From Gordionus sp. m RMFG-2023 (lineage: Eukaryota; Nematomorpha; Gordioida; Chordodea; Parachordodidae), in the NCBI RefSeq assembly GCF_954871325.1, contig NC_088775.1, positions 79,523,561-79,587,560 on the forward strand: a stretch of 64,000 nt of DNA, written 5' to 3'. Shown here piece by piece: positions 25,731 to 51,919 of this stretch (the first letter of the stretch is position 1; every line of letters begins with the position of its first letter). A program made the position numbers and the translations under genes. The notes below the pieces were generated by a model. The model made no database searches and was not told the DNA's origin. It was given only the letters and a program-made list of their open reading frames with translations.

Positions 25731-28539
25731 ATTTTGTTATTTATTATACATACAAATAATGAAAGTAAAATAATACAAGACATTTCTAAAGATAATATTT
25801 TTTAATACAAAAAACTTATCCATTTATTAAAATATTAAATATTTTCGATTGCGTGTATAATTTTTTTTTTAAAGAATTACAAGTGATAAAAAAGGTTAAC
25901 CTCAATTGATAACGGTTTTTAAAAACCACACAAGACAATATAATTTTTAGCAACCTACATTGACGAAAGGTCATTAATCTATTATAACTTTGTGTAACCA
26001 TTTTAGGTAATGTTTTATAGAATTGACTAATAAGGAAAAATTTTGCAGGCCTAACCAAATCAATAATTCTTGAAGAGAGAATATTAACGACTAATCCATA
26101 TCATAAAGTTGTGGTTAGACCTAGATGACATTATGGAAGCTAGATAAGTAATCGAGAAAATTATCGTGAAATATTAAATTTCTAAAAGATTATCTTCCAT
26201 TTTTAATGATATATAAACGACTAGACAGTTGACCATATTCCTCATCTAAATTATGCCATCAAGTTCTCTCAGCAGCAGGAGTAATATTCTTAAATTACAT
26301 AGTCACATAAATAATAGATTCTAGTTGATTTGCAATCATAGCCATGACACTCACAATGTAAACTCATATTAGAATTTATAATGTTAGATAAATTGATAAA
26401 ATAAAAACACTAAAAATCTTTGGAAGAAATAATTATGCATATTGAAATCTTGAGTTATTTATATGGCAAGGATGCCACACAAGAAATGTAACATTTTATA
26501 ACTAAAAAATAAGGACCAGAGTGATATGATAAAAGCAATTAGGATTTTATATATTATTGTTGCACCACTTCTAGTTGATATATTATATCTTAAAATAATA
26601 GTAGTTTGTAATATTATCAAGAATATATTCGTATTAAAAATTTAATTCAAAATTGTTTTTCAAAGAAGAAAAAATAACTTTCCTAAAAACATTTAAAAAA
26701 AGAGAAGGAAAAAAAGATATCTAAAGATTTTTAATTTTTATTAATATTTTTTAAATAAATAGATGGTGTTATAGAATTAAATGCAAATTGTTACTATTTA
26801 TTATCAAAAGCATTGATCAGTTAAGTTTATTAAAATATTAACTGTATTATATTCTATAACTTTCAAATATGTTTGTAAAAGTGGCATTTTACCTAATTTT
26901 TTTTAACCAATTCTATATAATAGAGGGTTTTCAATTATATGTTACTTACTTTTTATAAAGAAATTTCTTATATTTATTTGGACCTTAAAATATTTTTAGA
27001 AAGAGGCATGGTGATTAAATTTTAAAATGAATACCATAGTTGATTAGTGATTTTGAACTCGGCTAATTACAATATTAAACTTGTTAATTTTCAATTAATA
27101 AATGATTATATTTATTTAATTAGGGTTATAAAATAATTTAAATAATAAAAATTAATTAAGCTTCAACTGTTAATGCTAAATTAATATTTCGACATTATGA
27201 GTGATATTGACATTCCATTTTTAACACAGAACTTGATTGCAAGCTGACATTGTGAAAATATAATTTATATGTATTAATCTAATCTAATAATTAAAAACTC
27301 ATTTAATAAAATTTAAGATAGTCTTATTAATTTTTAAAGAAATCAAATCTATATAAAATAATTAATAGTTATATAAAGAAAATCGTTCAAGGGACTAAAA
27401 AAAATTATTTTAAGTTCAGGGGGTTATTAGGGAGTCATTTAAAAAAAAATTCGGGGGGTTATTCAAATTTTTCATGGGGCTTGAGCTCCTGAGCCCCCCC
27501 CCCCCTTGTGATGCTACAGCAAATCACATGTTGATCATTAAAATTTTTTTTAGATAATTATTGTATAAATAGGCAACAGATTATCTACCGCATCAATTAA
27601 CTCTTTTTTTCTAATGTTTTAAAAAATAAAAAATTAAAAGATTTAATAGTTAGAAGATTTGATTAAATAAAATTAAATAAGAAGGGAAAAGAATAGAAGA
27701 AATTGAAAAATTTCGTAGTATTATTAAATTTCTAGAAAACAAGCTATATAACCAGAAAATTGAGAAAGGACCTTAAAAAAATTTATTCAAACAAAATAAT
27801 CCGTGAATTATCTAATATAGCTAATTATGATATTGAAAATGAATTGAGAATTACAAAGAATAGAAAAAATAATTAAAGTGATTCATGTTCCAATATATAT
27901 AAAAAATAATAATTTTTTGTCTTAATTATTACTTGATGGGGCAAAAATGTCAAATCAACATTTGAATATTTAAAGAAATGAAAATTTGGAGATGAGAAAC
28001 CAGGGTAAAAATGAAAATTTGGACGTTATAGATCAAATAATATTTAAATTTATCATTTTAAAAGAAAATAGTAAAAATCGTTGAAAATAAAATAAAATAA
28101 TAAAATTGAAATTAAAATTAAAAAAAATCGAATTCGAAAAAAAACCGAAATAAAATAATTCTGATTCCAGTGAAAATATATAAATATTCCTAATTGGCGA
28201 AAAATATAAACCTTCGTCGAAATATCCAGCGGAAAATATATAAATATTTCTACGTTAATATCTGACGAAAATTTATTAAAGTGGATGGAAATAGTGTTAA
28301 ACCGCCCGATCGATTTTTAAAAACGGTTCGAGCAATATTTTGGCCAAACCGGGATTACTCATAAGTGTCAGAAAGGTTTGGGTCACTAGAGGAAAGAATT
28401 ATATATACGAAATTAATGTGATATTTAAATTTGTTTTTAAAAAAATATATATTATGGGGAATGTAACCAATTCATTATTTTTATATTTATATTTTGAACA
28501 TGTATTATCCTGAATTTTTCTAGTTTCTTCCGGACTGCT
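25731..28539. other. Intergenic AT-rich stretch, no gene recognised
   Basis: Both strands were read and no recognisable domain was found. A C12 tract occurs near 27497. Around 28160-28270 there are two short repeats of an AAATATATAAATATT-type phrase. Confidence 0.4.
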
Positions 28540-29400
28540 ACTCCAGATCAACACATTATTAACTATTTCCATCAATAGAAGGTATCCAATGGAGTTCCCC
28601 ATTTGAACCAATCCTTTTTCGTCTTGGAATAGATAGAATGATAGGAGAGATCAAAACTCAATGAATGCTTAATTTACACACTTGGTATATTGATGATGGA
28701 ATAATAGCCGGCTAGCCACAGGTTAACATGGAATTGGCATATTAAATTTCTTTTTAAATATAGATCTAACAATAAATCCTTTGAGTGAATACTATCCCCT
28801 AAACAGTAATGTTCAAATTCAGGTTTGTAGGTAATGGAAATTCCTTCACTAAATTTTTTGCAGATACCTCAAATGAACTTAAACAAATGCATGGTATCTT
28901 ACTACATCCCTTGGCACACCAGTCTTTTTTCCTACTAAAAAATTACCTTGTAATTCCGAAGATTCTTTATACCCTTCGATTAACAAGCATTTTTCAATAT
29001 CCTATCATTCTTGCTACTTTGAACAAGAGATCAAAATATTCATCGAATTATCTTGGCTACAAGTCACCCTACCCACGCAGGTGGAATATAAATATGATCC
29101 CCTTTTCTCCGCCAGTGCCTTCATATATTTGCGTTTATCATGTGACCTAATTATTAGCAAATTAACGACTCACCCAGATCCTCACCTCTTTCGGGTCATT
29201 GATCTTTAAAAGTCTTCTTCCCAAATCGATCCTCCTTCAACCTCATTGCAGAGAGATTGGGATTTATTCTAGGTTGGCAACTCCGTCGCATTTCTCAAAT
29301 CGAGAGTCAACCTGTGGAATATTCTTCTCTTTTCAACTTCATCGGAAAACGGTTATGAATTTTTTGAATATTTAATATATCTTCGATAACTTATAATATA
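28540..29400 (+). mobile_element. Non-LTR retrotransposon reverse transcriptase relic (second family)
   Basis: Pieces in mixed frames read SSPFEPILFRLGIDR, then TWYIDDGIIAG (RT palm box, normally YxDD), then SFFLLKNYLVIPKILYTLRL (about 28915-28980) and a long C-terminal remainder. This order matches the C-terminal half of LINE reverse transcriptases and differs from the LINE at 36.9 kb. Many stops and frameshifts show an old copy. Ends are not defined. Confidence 0.65.
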
Positions 29401-31933
29401 ACTTTTTGGGGTTTTTTTTAAACTAAATATTGAGTTATTTTAGGAATAGATTAATCCTCATTCGAGTTAAACCACTTGTAGTTTCACGAGAATCCCCATT
29501 ATATATATAGATATTGCAATATCGTTTTACATTTTTTTGCACTAAACGTAATTGAGTTTTTGATCTTTATCATCAAATACATTTTCAAAATTGTCATATT
29601 TTGCTCCTATCTAAATGGAACAGGTATACACTTATATGTCCCTTTTCAGAGTTTGAAAATTTTTTCTTTTGGAGATAATAAAAATTGAAGATATTTTTAA
29701 AGAAGATCAACAAAAATTTTTAAAAGTAATTTCATTCATATAAGATTTTTATAACATTAAAATCATAAAAAAAATTTTAGAAAAAAAGTTTGAAATTTTA
29801 GGTAAAATTTGATCAAAAAACTTGTTTAAGCATGCTCAAAAAAAAGCGCTCTTTAAAAAAAATCTTTAGGCTGTAACCTGATTCGACTTATTTTTAATAA
29901 TTATTTCTGTTTAGCCTTTGCTAGACAGAATTTGAACTAGAATATCATATTTTAGTTTATTTTAAGTGTGGACAAGCTCGTATTTTTTTTTAAAAAAAGT
30001 AGACTTAATATTCACCAAAAATCTTGCTTAATCACACTCAAAAAAAAATAAAGATGGAAACTATTAGATATTTTTGATTTTGAAGAAGTTTGTAAATCCT
30101 TCATGGAATGAACATCCCACCAAGAACAACAAAATTTTTTTAAAAAAAGGTAGACCTAACCATTTAATAAAATCAACCTCTAGGTTATTGCTATCACTGT
30201 TGAGATTCGTCCTCTAAATTAAATCAAAACATCTATTCAATCATGGTTGGCCAAACTTAGAAACGTCAAATATAATTAAATATCCAATATAATATTAATT
30301 TTATTTGTAAAGTAATACTTCACCAATAGGCTAAATTCTCTTAAATGACGAGATATATCCAAATTTAAAAAATGTTTAACCCTTCATTCTTGTTATTCGA
30401 GATTTATTTTTAAAAAGACAATTGTAAACTTGGCGATTTTAGGAAAATTCTTTTGTTTTACGATTCTGCACTTCTTTATATATATTTTTTTCTGGTGAAA
30501 ATGTGTATTATTTTTGAATATCATTTTTAATGATAATCGACAAATATCTAAACTTTTGTTCCAGGATTGTTTTCGTCGAATAAAATTTTAATTTGGAATA
30601 CATATTTATGAGAAATTAAACCAATTTTTTTGGTTATATGAATAATTCGTTCTATATCTTAGTTTGATAATATAAATGTTTTTCCCAATATACTTTTGGA
30701 GGTTCTATTAAATAAAGGTAAATATATATAACAATTCATAAATATATTTTAATTAAATAATATTTGATATTATACAAGGATATTTTTAATAGTTACTACG
30801 TTAGAAGAAAAAGGGAAGTTTAAGAGTTAATTTTTAACCATGTCACTTAATCGATAAGTATTTGATCAGTTCGAGCATTTTACACTTGAACATCCTTCGA
30901 TATATTAATGTATTATTAGATGATTTCACCCTTCTAGAACAGCCATTATACCCATATATATAGAATCAGAATCTTAGATCCATAGTTTAAAAACAATAAG
31001 GGTTCTGATATTCAAGCTTGAAATACTTTCGCAAACTAACATTTCATTTCCAAAAAAAACAAATCAATATATAATTAAATTTTTATAACCAACAAAGTTT
31101 GTTTTAATAAACTTTCTGCGGTTTTACGAATTTATAATTTACATTAACTCATTATAACCATGATTTAAAATGGAAAGATTCTGAATTCACATTGATTCCA
31201 TATTACAATACGACATATATACTAATAACAATCTTAAACTTTCCTTATGGCATGATAAACCATTATTATTATAAATTCACCCAGCATGGTAAAAATAAAA
31301 CATTTTAACTAAATGATGAAAAATCAAGGTATTATTTTATTTTAAAAGAGATTACTTTGGAAACATCAATAAAAAGATTATTTTTTCCCCTTGGATAATT
31401 GCTTAAAAGATCAGCAATAACTCTTCATTTGTAAACGTTCTTTTTCCTCTTTAAAGCGCCTTAAAATAAATATGCGAGCTCGATTATGAGACCGGAACGT
31501 TCTAAGCCCGTTGGCTTTTAAGAAAATAAATGAGTTCAAAAAAAATTATCACTCATTCACGACAAATTTTAAACAGAATCAGAACAAACTAATTATAAAT
31601 AGCACCTGAAGTGTTAAAAGTTTTAAGAACTGGATCTAACCATAAATCTTATCCATTAACAATTCTGTAACATCTCTTAAACTAATAGGCAATTAGTTGG
31701 TCAATACGATAGGCGTAGCCAGGATTTTGTTAATCGTATTTTAATAACTTTATTAATTTTTTTTAATTATAAATATCGTATACGAAAAGACTTTTGTATA
31801 TTTAGGGCTTTGCTTCATATCCCTAAGTCATTGGCAAATTTTTTATAAACTATACAATCATTTATAATGTTCGTTTTAAATTTTGAAATACTCGATTTTG
31901 CTGGAGGCGTATCACGTAATGTAGAGAATACTT
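29401..31933. other. Intergenic AT-rich stretch, no gene recognised
   Basis: No coding sequence or RNA gene was recognised on either strand. The only less AT-rich spot is about 31480-31520. Confidence 0.35.
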
Positions 31934-32125
31934 AACTTAGGCCTTGTTTATAATAAACGTGATTCGCTTAAATCATCGCTGGATAATTTACTAAAGTCAA
32001 GTAAATTTCAGGTATATAATTTATGACTGAATGATGCTATGAAACGAGTTAGATTGCTATAATGAAATCAAAAATCCTATGTTCGGATGCGATTCGCTTC
32101 CGCAAATCGCGCTTACTACTTGACC
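31934..32125. mobile_element. MITE-like sequence, TTAGGCCTTGTTTATA end, copy 2
   Basis: The left end TTAGGCCTTGTTTATAATAA matches the copy at 12955. The right side has an inverted GCGATTTGCGGAAGCGAA region against GTGATTCGCTT on the left. The right terminus is not sharp. Confidence 0.4.
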
Positions 32126-32583
32126 TTTCTAAAATTTCCCTTAAATTTTTGAATTTACTTAATTTATTAAAATTCACGGCTAAATTGTCGTAAATCAAAA
32201 CATTTTATTAATACTTATTATAATATAACAAAAAATGCCAATCATTTTTATGAGCATCACATGTATTTAAAAATTAAGTACCCCCTAAATAATAACTATA
32301 ATAGTCAGTAATGTATCTCTACCTAAATTTTAAAAAATAATGTCTACACAAGTAAAATCTAAAAAGAGTAAATAATTTTAAAAATTAAGATCCATCTAAG
32401 TTAAATAACACAAAAAATGTCATTTTGTAAAAGAATAGTCAAGCTTAATATCAAACTCCGAGATTTCTTGATTTAAATCGTATTTTTATTATTTTTTTTA
32501 TAGACAAAAATATTTCATAAAAATCTAAGAATATGCAAATAATAATGGACGATTATTTCTTTATTCTAAATTTTGGAGAAAAT

Positions 32584-33438
32584 TTAATCAAATAAATTAA
32601 AAATTCCCTTGTGCTCCTTTTTGCCCTTATTATACGTTGAAGATATGGGTGTAGGCGTATCGATATTGTATTCCGAAAAAATGGGATTGGAATAGAATAT
32701 ATCGGAGAACTGCCACCAATTATAATTCTTATCATATTTAAACGCGTACGCATCGCTAGTCGACGAAAGGTCATTTAAATACGCTAATTGGCTCTTAAGA
32801 GTAGCATCGTCAAGTTCATCCTTAAAAGATGTCGGGCTTTTGAGCTCTGTGGATGCTGTTCGCATATATTCACTATGATAATAATTCATAATCTCATTCC
32901 AAACCTGGTCTTTTTCAATGAACATACGAAATAAGAACTTATAAAATTTATCGTTTTTTATGTAAAGAAGGTAGTGCGAATAAAATGGTTCCTTCTTGAA
33001 TCTTGCCACGTCTTTTTTTTCGCAATCAAATTCCCAGTGGCTGAAATCCCAATGGTAATACTTACTGGCTTTATAACGGTAATGACAACTTTTATGAAAA
33101 CAATATTGCGCGTTATGTTCCCCTCCGTACCAATAAGGTATATGTTTTAATCCAATTTCCGGCCAATACGATAATTTATTTAAGGAGTTAATTTTAGACG
33201 CCATGTTTTCTAGATCCGTTCTGCTAAAAAAGGGTTTGAGCACGCTTTCCCCTTCCTCATTTTCATTTGAGGATAATCCACTGCTGTCTTCAGTAGGCGA
33301 ATTATCGCCATTCGGAGAGGTATTGGGCGAATTACTCGATTTGCTTTTAGATTTTTTTAAATTAAGAATTTTTTTTAATCTGAAAAGGCAAAGTAATAAT
33401 AACGTAATTGCTGCTATAGTCAATAATATAAAGATCAA
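32584..33438 (-). CDS. Unrecognised W/Y-rich protein, terminal exon (5' end uncertain)
   Basis: An open frame of about 284 codons ends with TAA at 32584-32586. Its base composition is clearly less AT-rich than its surroundings, as in the other host exons. It begins with a hydrophobic stretch (ILLTIAAITLLLLCLF), then a Lys/Ser linker, an acidic Ser/Asn-rich segment, and a globular part rich in Trp, Tyr, His and Asp (YWPEIGLKHIPYWYGGEHN, CFHKSCHYRYK, HWDFSHWEFDCEKKD, NYNWWQF). There is no in-frame ATG before the hydrophobic stretch. Either an upstream exon supplies the start, or the hydrophobic part is really a polypyrimidine intron end, with the exon starting at 33379 after CCTTTTCAG. If real, the segment would make this a single-pass membrane protein. 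I do not recognise the family. Confidence 0.6.
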   Translation of the reverse strand: MIFILLTIAAITLLLLCLFRLKKILNLKKSKSKSSNSPNTSPNGDNSPTEDSSGLSSNENEEGESVLKPFFSRTDLENMASKINSLNKLSYWPEIGLKHIPYWYGGEHNAQYCFHKSCHYRYKASKYYHWDFSHWEFDCEKKDVARFKKEPFYSHYLLYIKNDKFYKFLFRMFIEKDQVWNEIMNYYHSEYMRTASTELKSPTSFKDELDDATLKSQLAYLNDLSSTSDAYAFKYDKNYNWWQFSDIFYSNPIFSEYNIDTPTPISSTYNKGKKEHKGIFNLFD

Positions 33439-35627
33439 AATGGTTTGATTTTATTGGGATGATTTTGATATGATATGATTGCAATAATATTAAAATGGCT
33501 TTTAAATTGTATTGTATTTGTAATTATGTTAACATTAGATAAACTTTTCTAAAATAAGAATGTGATATTTGGAATCATTTTTTTAAAAAAATATTTTATA
33601 TAATTAAATTCTGTGATTAATTTTTTTTAGATCAAAATTTTTTTGGATCATATAAAGTGCAGTATAAAGAATAAGATCGATGCAGCAAGAACCACTTTTC
33701 GCCTATAAATACTATACAGTACAAATAGGAATCATAATAAATAAATTATATATAATTTAGAAATAACATTTCACGTTTTTATGGTTAGCGAAATCGTTTG
33801 ACGCAGACCAGATGTTTAGAACTTCTATATTCTGGTATGATGCCAATTTTTTTTTCTTATATTACTAATAATTTTTTCCCCCTTTAAAACAACATTGTCC
33901 TAAATTAGAATTAGTGCTTCCAATTGTTCGGCCAAAATGGAGATAATATAAAAATATTTCTAAAAATCAAAATAACCACGGGACAATCAAAAAAACGAAG
34001 GCCAAGTCAAATAAGGGATAATAGGTAAAGCGCAAAAAATGGTAATCCACCCTACCCTCTTGGACAATGGTTACCTGCCGATCGAAAAATAATTTCATCA
34101 AAAAAAACTTACATACTTATTATTTGTGTTTATATATTTGTTGATTTAAAATCCATTTTAAAATTGCAATTTCTGTTAAAAAACAATATGTCTACTTATT
34201 AACATAAATTCGAACCGAACCCGGAGAAGAAAACCCTGGTTTTTGGAAAAAATTTGAACCCGAAACGAACCTGAACCCCGTTTATAAAATTTTACCCCGA
34301 ACTGAACCTGGGAACTTTATTTGAACCCGAATTCAACCGGGTTGAGTGTATTGTTAAAATCATATATTAAGATATTTGTATAATTGTAAATACAAATATT
34401 AATGATTTAATTGAAATTTTATGTCAAATTTCCAATAAAGTGAAGTGTTAATAATTTTAAACAACTATTCATTTATGCCATTTTTTAATTTTTTTAATTT
34501 ATTCACAAAGATTCCTATTGTGTTAATAAATTTTAAACAATTATATTCATTCACGCCATTTATTTTTAACTTATTCTCAAAGATTATTAATTAGAGGAAA
34601 ATGAAAGTGAACAAGTCATAAATATAATAAAAAATTTATTTTTTATACCAAATTTATGTCTAGTTTTTTAATTATGATTTAAATATAGGTTTTTTTTGTA
34701 TTCAAAAATTCTTCAAGCTAAACCAGGGTTCAAAAATATTTCCACCGAACTCTTATTTTTAACATTAACCGAACCCGCGCAAAAATTTTGCCGAATTCGC
34801 ATCCCTGCTTCTTAACTTCGATTTCGAGCTCATTGCAGATGCAAATATAAGATTTTAAAATGGCAGTTTTTTAGTAAAAAGCTATTTATAATATTTAATA
34901 ATTCCTAAGAATAATCATGAATGAAAAACATATATTATGAAAAATAAAATTTGGTATAATATTTATGCAATATTTTTTAGGGGGTGCAAAGGACTTTTTA
35001 GAGATTTTTTTGACTTCGAGACCTATTTAGACTTTTGAAAAGAAACTCAGGGTTGACAATTAGGATTACCATGCCTCAAGAAGACAATATAATGAATTGT
35101 AATTTTTAAAAGTTGGAGTAAATGTATGAGTGGTAATTAATGTAATCCATATCATTTCTAATTAAATAAATAAGTAAGCGTATTGAATTAGTATTTAATT
35201 TATTAACGGTATTATTATTTTATTATTCTGTATATTACATTTGATAATTTTTGAAAATATCCTTAATTAAATAGGCCAATCAATTTATTTATTTTATCCG
35301 AGATTATAATGAAATCTCCTGAGTAAGGATTTAAAAAATTAAATTTCTTGTCAATTTTTTTTATAATCTTTCCTAATTATATTTTTAGAAATAACAGTAT
35401 ATATACTGATTTGTCACAATGTGAAAAATCAGAGTGGACCTTTATTTATTGTCAAAATAAAATCATTAGTGAACACTGGAAATATTATGTGTAACGAGGT
35501 ATATTATTTTTAATTATAACATGTAATCAAAATATTTAATATTATAATTTTTTCCAATGACTATATAAAAATATTCAGTTAATAAATATTATAAATTTTG
35601 GTAAAAAAATAATATAAAATGCAAAAA
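33439..35627. other. Intergenic region between the unknown gene and LYPLA
   Basis: It contains the repeat at 34205-34806. The rest is AT-rich with no recognised gene. Upstream exons of the minus-strand unknown gene could lie here, but none could be identified. Confidence 0.4.
34205..34806. mobile_element. Non-autonomous hAT-like element with GAACCCGAAC subterminal motifs
   Basis: Both sides are dense in CCGAACCC/GAACCTG/GAACCCGAA motifs around an AT-rich core. The right end in reverse complement reads CAGGGATGCGAATTCGGC, a hAT-type terminus. The left terminus is eroded. No coding sequence is seen. Confidence 0.45.
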
Positions 35628-48672
<13,045 letters not shown>

Positions 48673-48680
<8 letters not shown>

Positions 48681-48696
48681 TTCCCGAATATGTCAT
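48673..48696 (-). promoter_or_regulatory. Seven-codon upstream open reading frame overlapping the LYPLA start
   Basis: An ATG at 48696-48694 opens a frame of seven codons ending in TGA at 48675-48673. It overlaps the LYPLA ATG at 48680 in another frame. It could dampen initiation, if the 5'UTR includes it. Confidence 0.35.
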
Positions 48697-49483
48697 ATGA
48701 AGGTTAATTAAATTACAACTAAGCATAAATAAACAAGATATATCTGATATTGACATTAGATTATCTGTCATATGACGTGATTTATTAGAAAACCATATTT
48801 TTGTTAAAAGACTGGTATAGAAGGTTGTAATAATATTAGATTAGGTTAGTATTAGACGAGGCATATCTATAAATAATTAAATTCTATCAATCATTTGATT
48901 GTATTTAATGAGCTAATAATTTCTATCCTATGGTGTCGGTACTAAAGATCTGTGAAAGTAGATTTGGGCAGGCTTTGGGCCGAGCCTGGCCTATTTTAAA
49001 AAAAAAAATCTGGTTCGGGCTGGATCGAGCCTAATATTTTTAAAAAAAATTCAGGCCGGGTCTGGTCAGGCTTTGGATATTTTTTTAAATATATATATAA
49101 AAAAAATTTCTAATTATATGTTAAATTTTTAATGTAAAATAAAAATATTTGTTGCGTTATTATATTCTAATTAACCTTATTATTTTTTATAATCTAATTT
49201 TATAACTTTATTTTTTATATTGCGTAACCTTACTTTTTATATTTTGTAATATTTTACTTTTTGTTTTTTTAATATTGTATTCTAATTTTGATTTGTAAAA
49301 TATATATATAAATGAAGTGTAAAAGGGAAAAAGTAGAGATAATAAAGTTAATAATAATAAAATATATTTTTACTTACTTGCACGTTTATCATGATTCTCT
49401 TCATGGTGCTCCAGTTTAGGCATAAAAAACTCGCCTTATGGAAATTAAAAATTTTCTTTAAAAAAAAAAAAATTTTCTATATA
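48697..49483. other. Region upstream of LYPLA
   Basis: It should contain the LYPLA promoter. At about 48961-49085 there is a repeat fragment with GGCAGGCTTTGGGCCGAGCC, TTCGGGCTGGATCGAGCC and GGCCGGGTCTGGTCAGGC motifs, resembling subterminal repeats of a non-autonomous hAT element. No gene is recognised. Confidence 0.4.
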
Positions 49484-51344
49484 ATGGAGAAAATAAACGA
49501 ATTTACACATAAGATTCCTAAGTATGTTTTCATTCAAATTGATTAATATTCCCCATATAATTTCAATTTACGATATTTTATTTGACTTAACCTATAACAG
49601 TGACGTGAACTATTCTAGAATAAATGGAACGGAAGATGTTTTGTTTGAGTTTATCAATTTAAGAGATATGATTTGTTGCTTCGAATTGTTGAATGGGAAG
49701 CATTATATATAGTGATAATGATTTTATCGAATTAACTTGTATATTTACCAAAATATAAATTGCTAAAATAATAAATGTTATAATTGCTTACATATATGTC
49801 TTATTAATAAAACATGGAAATAAAACAAGAGTTTATACATAAGATTCCTAAGTTAGTAGGGCCACTTACCGAAATTTATTTAGACAGAATATTAAATTAT
49901 TTTTCGACCAGTACATTATCGGACTCTATTAAAATAAATACTTTGCTTAATAATTTATCAGACGAAGTTTTTGACAATATTAAATCAATTTGTTCTGATA
50001 CCGACATTCTAGAACTTAAAATTGTGATTAAAAAATTAACTTACCTTTTACCAGCGCAAGATTTAAATACTTTAATTAATAAGTTTAATCTGCTTCAACA
50101 AAACTCATCAGAGAGTTTTATGCTGTGGTACATTAGAGTATCGAAACTTCATAAAAAATGTAATTTTTTGGACGACAGTAGATTAAAAGAAAAACTACGT
50201 ACTTCTACTTTAAATGATAAGATAAAATATAAATTCTCTAAAAACATTGACTTAACATTAAACCAGATGGTTGAATTAGGGGTGAAACTGGACTGTAGTA
50301 ATATTAAGTCAGATGATAATAATATAAGTAATATAAATAATAATAAAAAGTCCGATAAAGATAAAAATTTTTACAATAAAAATAGAAATGACAATAATAA
50401 TTATTTTAGACCTGATAATAATTTTAGAAACAATTTTAGAAATAATTATGATAATAGAAATAGAAATGGGAATTACAATAATAATTTTAGATACAATTAT
50501 GGTAATAATAATGCGAGATACCACGATAATTATAACAATTATAACTACAATAACTATCGCTATAACAATAATAATCAATCTAATTATGGTATAAATAATG
50601 ACATAGTAATGGAAGTGAAAAGTTGTGATGATTGTAACATATATCACGATAATCCTATAAAGATACAAAAACCATGGGTTTTGGCAACCAAACCGTTTGA
50701 GAGGATACACATAGATTATGCGGATTCGTTTTTCATAAAAAATTGGTTGATAATAGTCGATGCCTACAGCAAATTTCCAATTATTATTCCTGTTAAAAAT
50801 ATTACGACTGATGTTACTTTAAAAGAAATCTTTAAAACTACTTCGCTATATGGAATACCTGAAACTATAGTTACTGATATTGGCACTAACTTTACGAGTA
50901 ACGATTTTGAAAAATTTTGCAACAATTTTGGTATTAAACATGTGCTCACATCTGCATATCACCAGCAATCCAATGGCCAGGTAGAACGCATGGTTAGAAC
51001 GTTCAAAACACATATGGAAAGGAATATAAAAATTGACCTAGATATCGCAATTGGAAAATTTTTATTTAATTACAGAAATACGCGTAATGATACCACAGGT
51101 GTTACACCTTCTCAGAGAATGTTTAATCGAGACATTAGAATTGTTGGAGGAGAAGGAGAATAAAATAAACGTTAATTTACCACGAAATTGAACCTTTAAC
51201 GTAGGAGATTTTGTTTGGTACAAAATACAAGGTGATGATAAATGGTGCAAAGGTATTATCACACATAAAGAAAGTGATATGATGTTCCAAATTAAGACAG
51301 AGAAAGGTATTTTGAGGAGACATTTAGATCACAATTATTAATTA
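49484..51344 (+). mobile_element. Ty3/gypsy LTR-retrotransposon fossil (gag and integrase parts)
   Basis: Parts seen are a gag-like region (from 49814), a long Asn/Tyr/Arg-rich low-complexity stretch (about 50310-50600), an integrase zinc-binding remnant and catalytic core (HIDYADSF, IVDAYSKFP, IVTDIGTNFTS, YHQQSNGQVERMVRTFK), and a C-terminal integrase tail (FNVGDFVWYKIQGDDKW). The remaining pol domains are not seen, so it is an incomplete, inactive copy with a few breaks. A repeat of the first part of gag lies about 330 bp upstream. The left LTR was not recognised. On the right the sequence stops at the end of the Helitron at 51345. Gag is unlike the fossil at 1-2618. Confidence 0.85.
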
Positions 51345-51373
51345 CTAGTTGATAACCCGTCAAAAATGACGGG
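51345..51373 (-). terminator. Helitron 3' terminus: hairpin and CTAG end
   Basis: On the minus strand the stem-loop pairs 51373-51368 with 51361-51356. It is followed by TTATCAA and CTAG, then T. This is the signature recognised by the Rep protein as the replication stop. It marks the exact insertion point between A and T. Confidence 0.85.
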
Positions 51374-51919
51374 GATGAGAATTTTATTCGTTCTTTTACG
51401 ATAATTCTTTTAACCCCTCCCCCTCCTCCTTCAGGCCAATTCCAACCAATTAAGACTAAGAGAGAGGAATTGTCTTTTTTATTCAATGATTGATGAATAA
51501 TATATTTTACCTTTATTTGATGATGGATGAATCAGACATTTTCCTTTTTATGAGATGTGATTTCGAAATTTATATTTTAAATTACAAAAATGAAACAATA
51601 TCTCTTATTAGCACCCTAAATACTAACATTATTTACCAGAGCTCCTGTTAGTCAGAATTACTGTTCACTCCCCACCGCGTGAAGGTAGGAGATGGATTTT
51701 AGGGGAGCAAAGAAATGAAAAAAAGAATGAAAATAAGAAGGAAGAAATAGAAAAAAAGAGACAAAGATATGAATTATAAGAAAATATAATAAATATTTAT
51801 ACTTCAAGAGTTGATGATTATCGGGTTACAACACATATGCATTTGTAGCCATATAAAAAATATAATATAATAAATTTTATAATATAGAAAATTTTACCTA
51901 AAAAAGGAGATTTCAATCT
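51374..51919 (-). other. Helitron 3' non-coding region
   Basis: It has no coding sequence. About 51520-51578 (GATGATGGATGAATCAGACA, then GAGATGTGATTTCGAAATTT) has a relative at 58762-58830. Confidence 0.6.

Noticed and set aside
25816-26058. 80-codon minus-strand open frame
   Set aside because: AT-rich, no recognisable domain, no splice context, and composition like the surrounding non-coding DNA.
49524-49712. 62-codon open frame upstream of the second gypsy fossil
   Set aside because: No family recognised; it lies in the leader region of the fossil and is not supported as a separate gene.
50309-50710. Isoleucine/valine-rich open frame on the minus strand
   Set aside because: It is the antisense shadow of an Asn/Tyr codon-rich stretch in the gypsy fossil.
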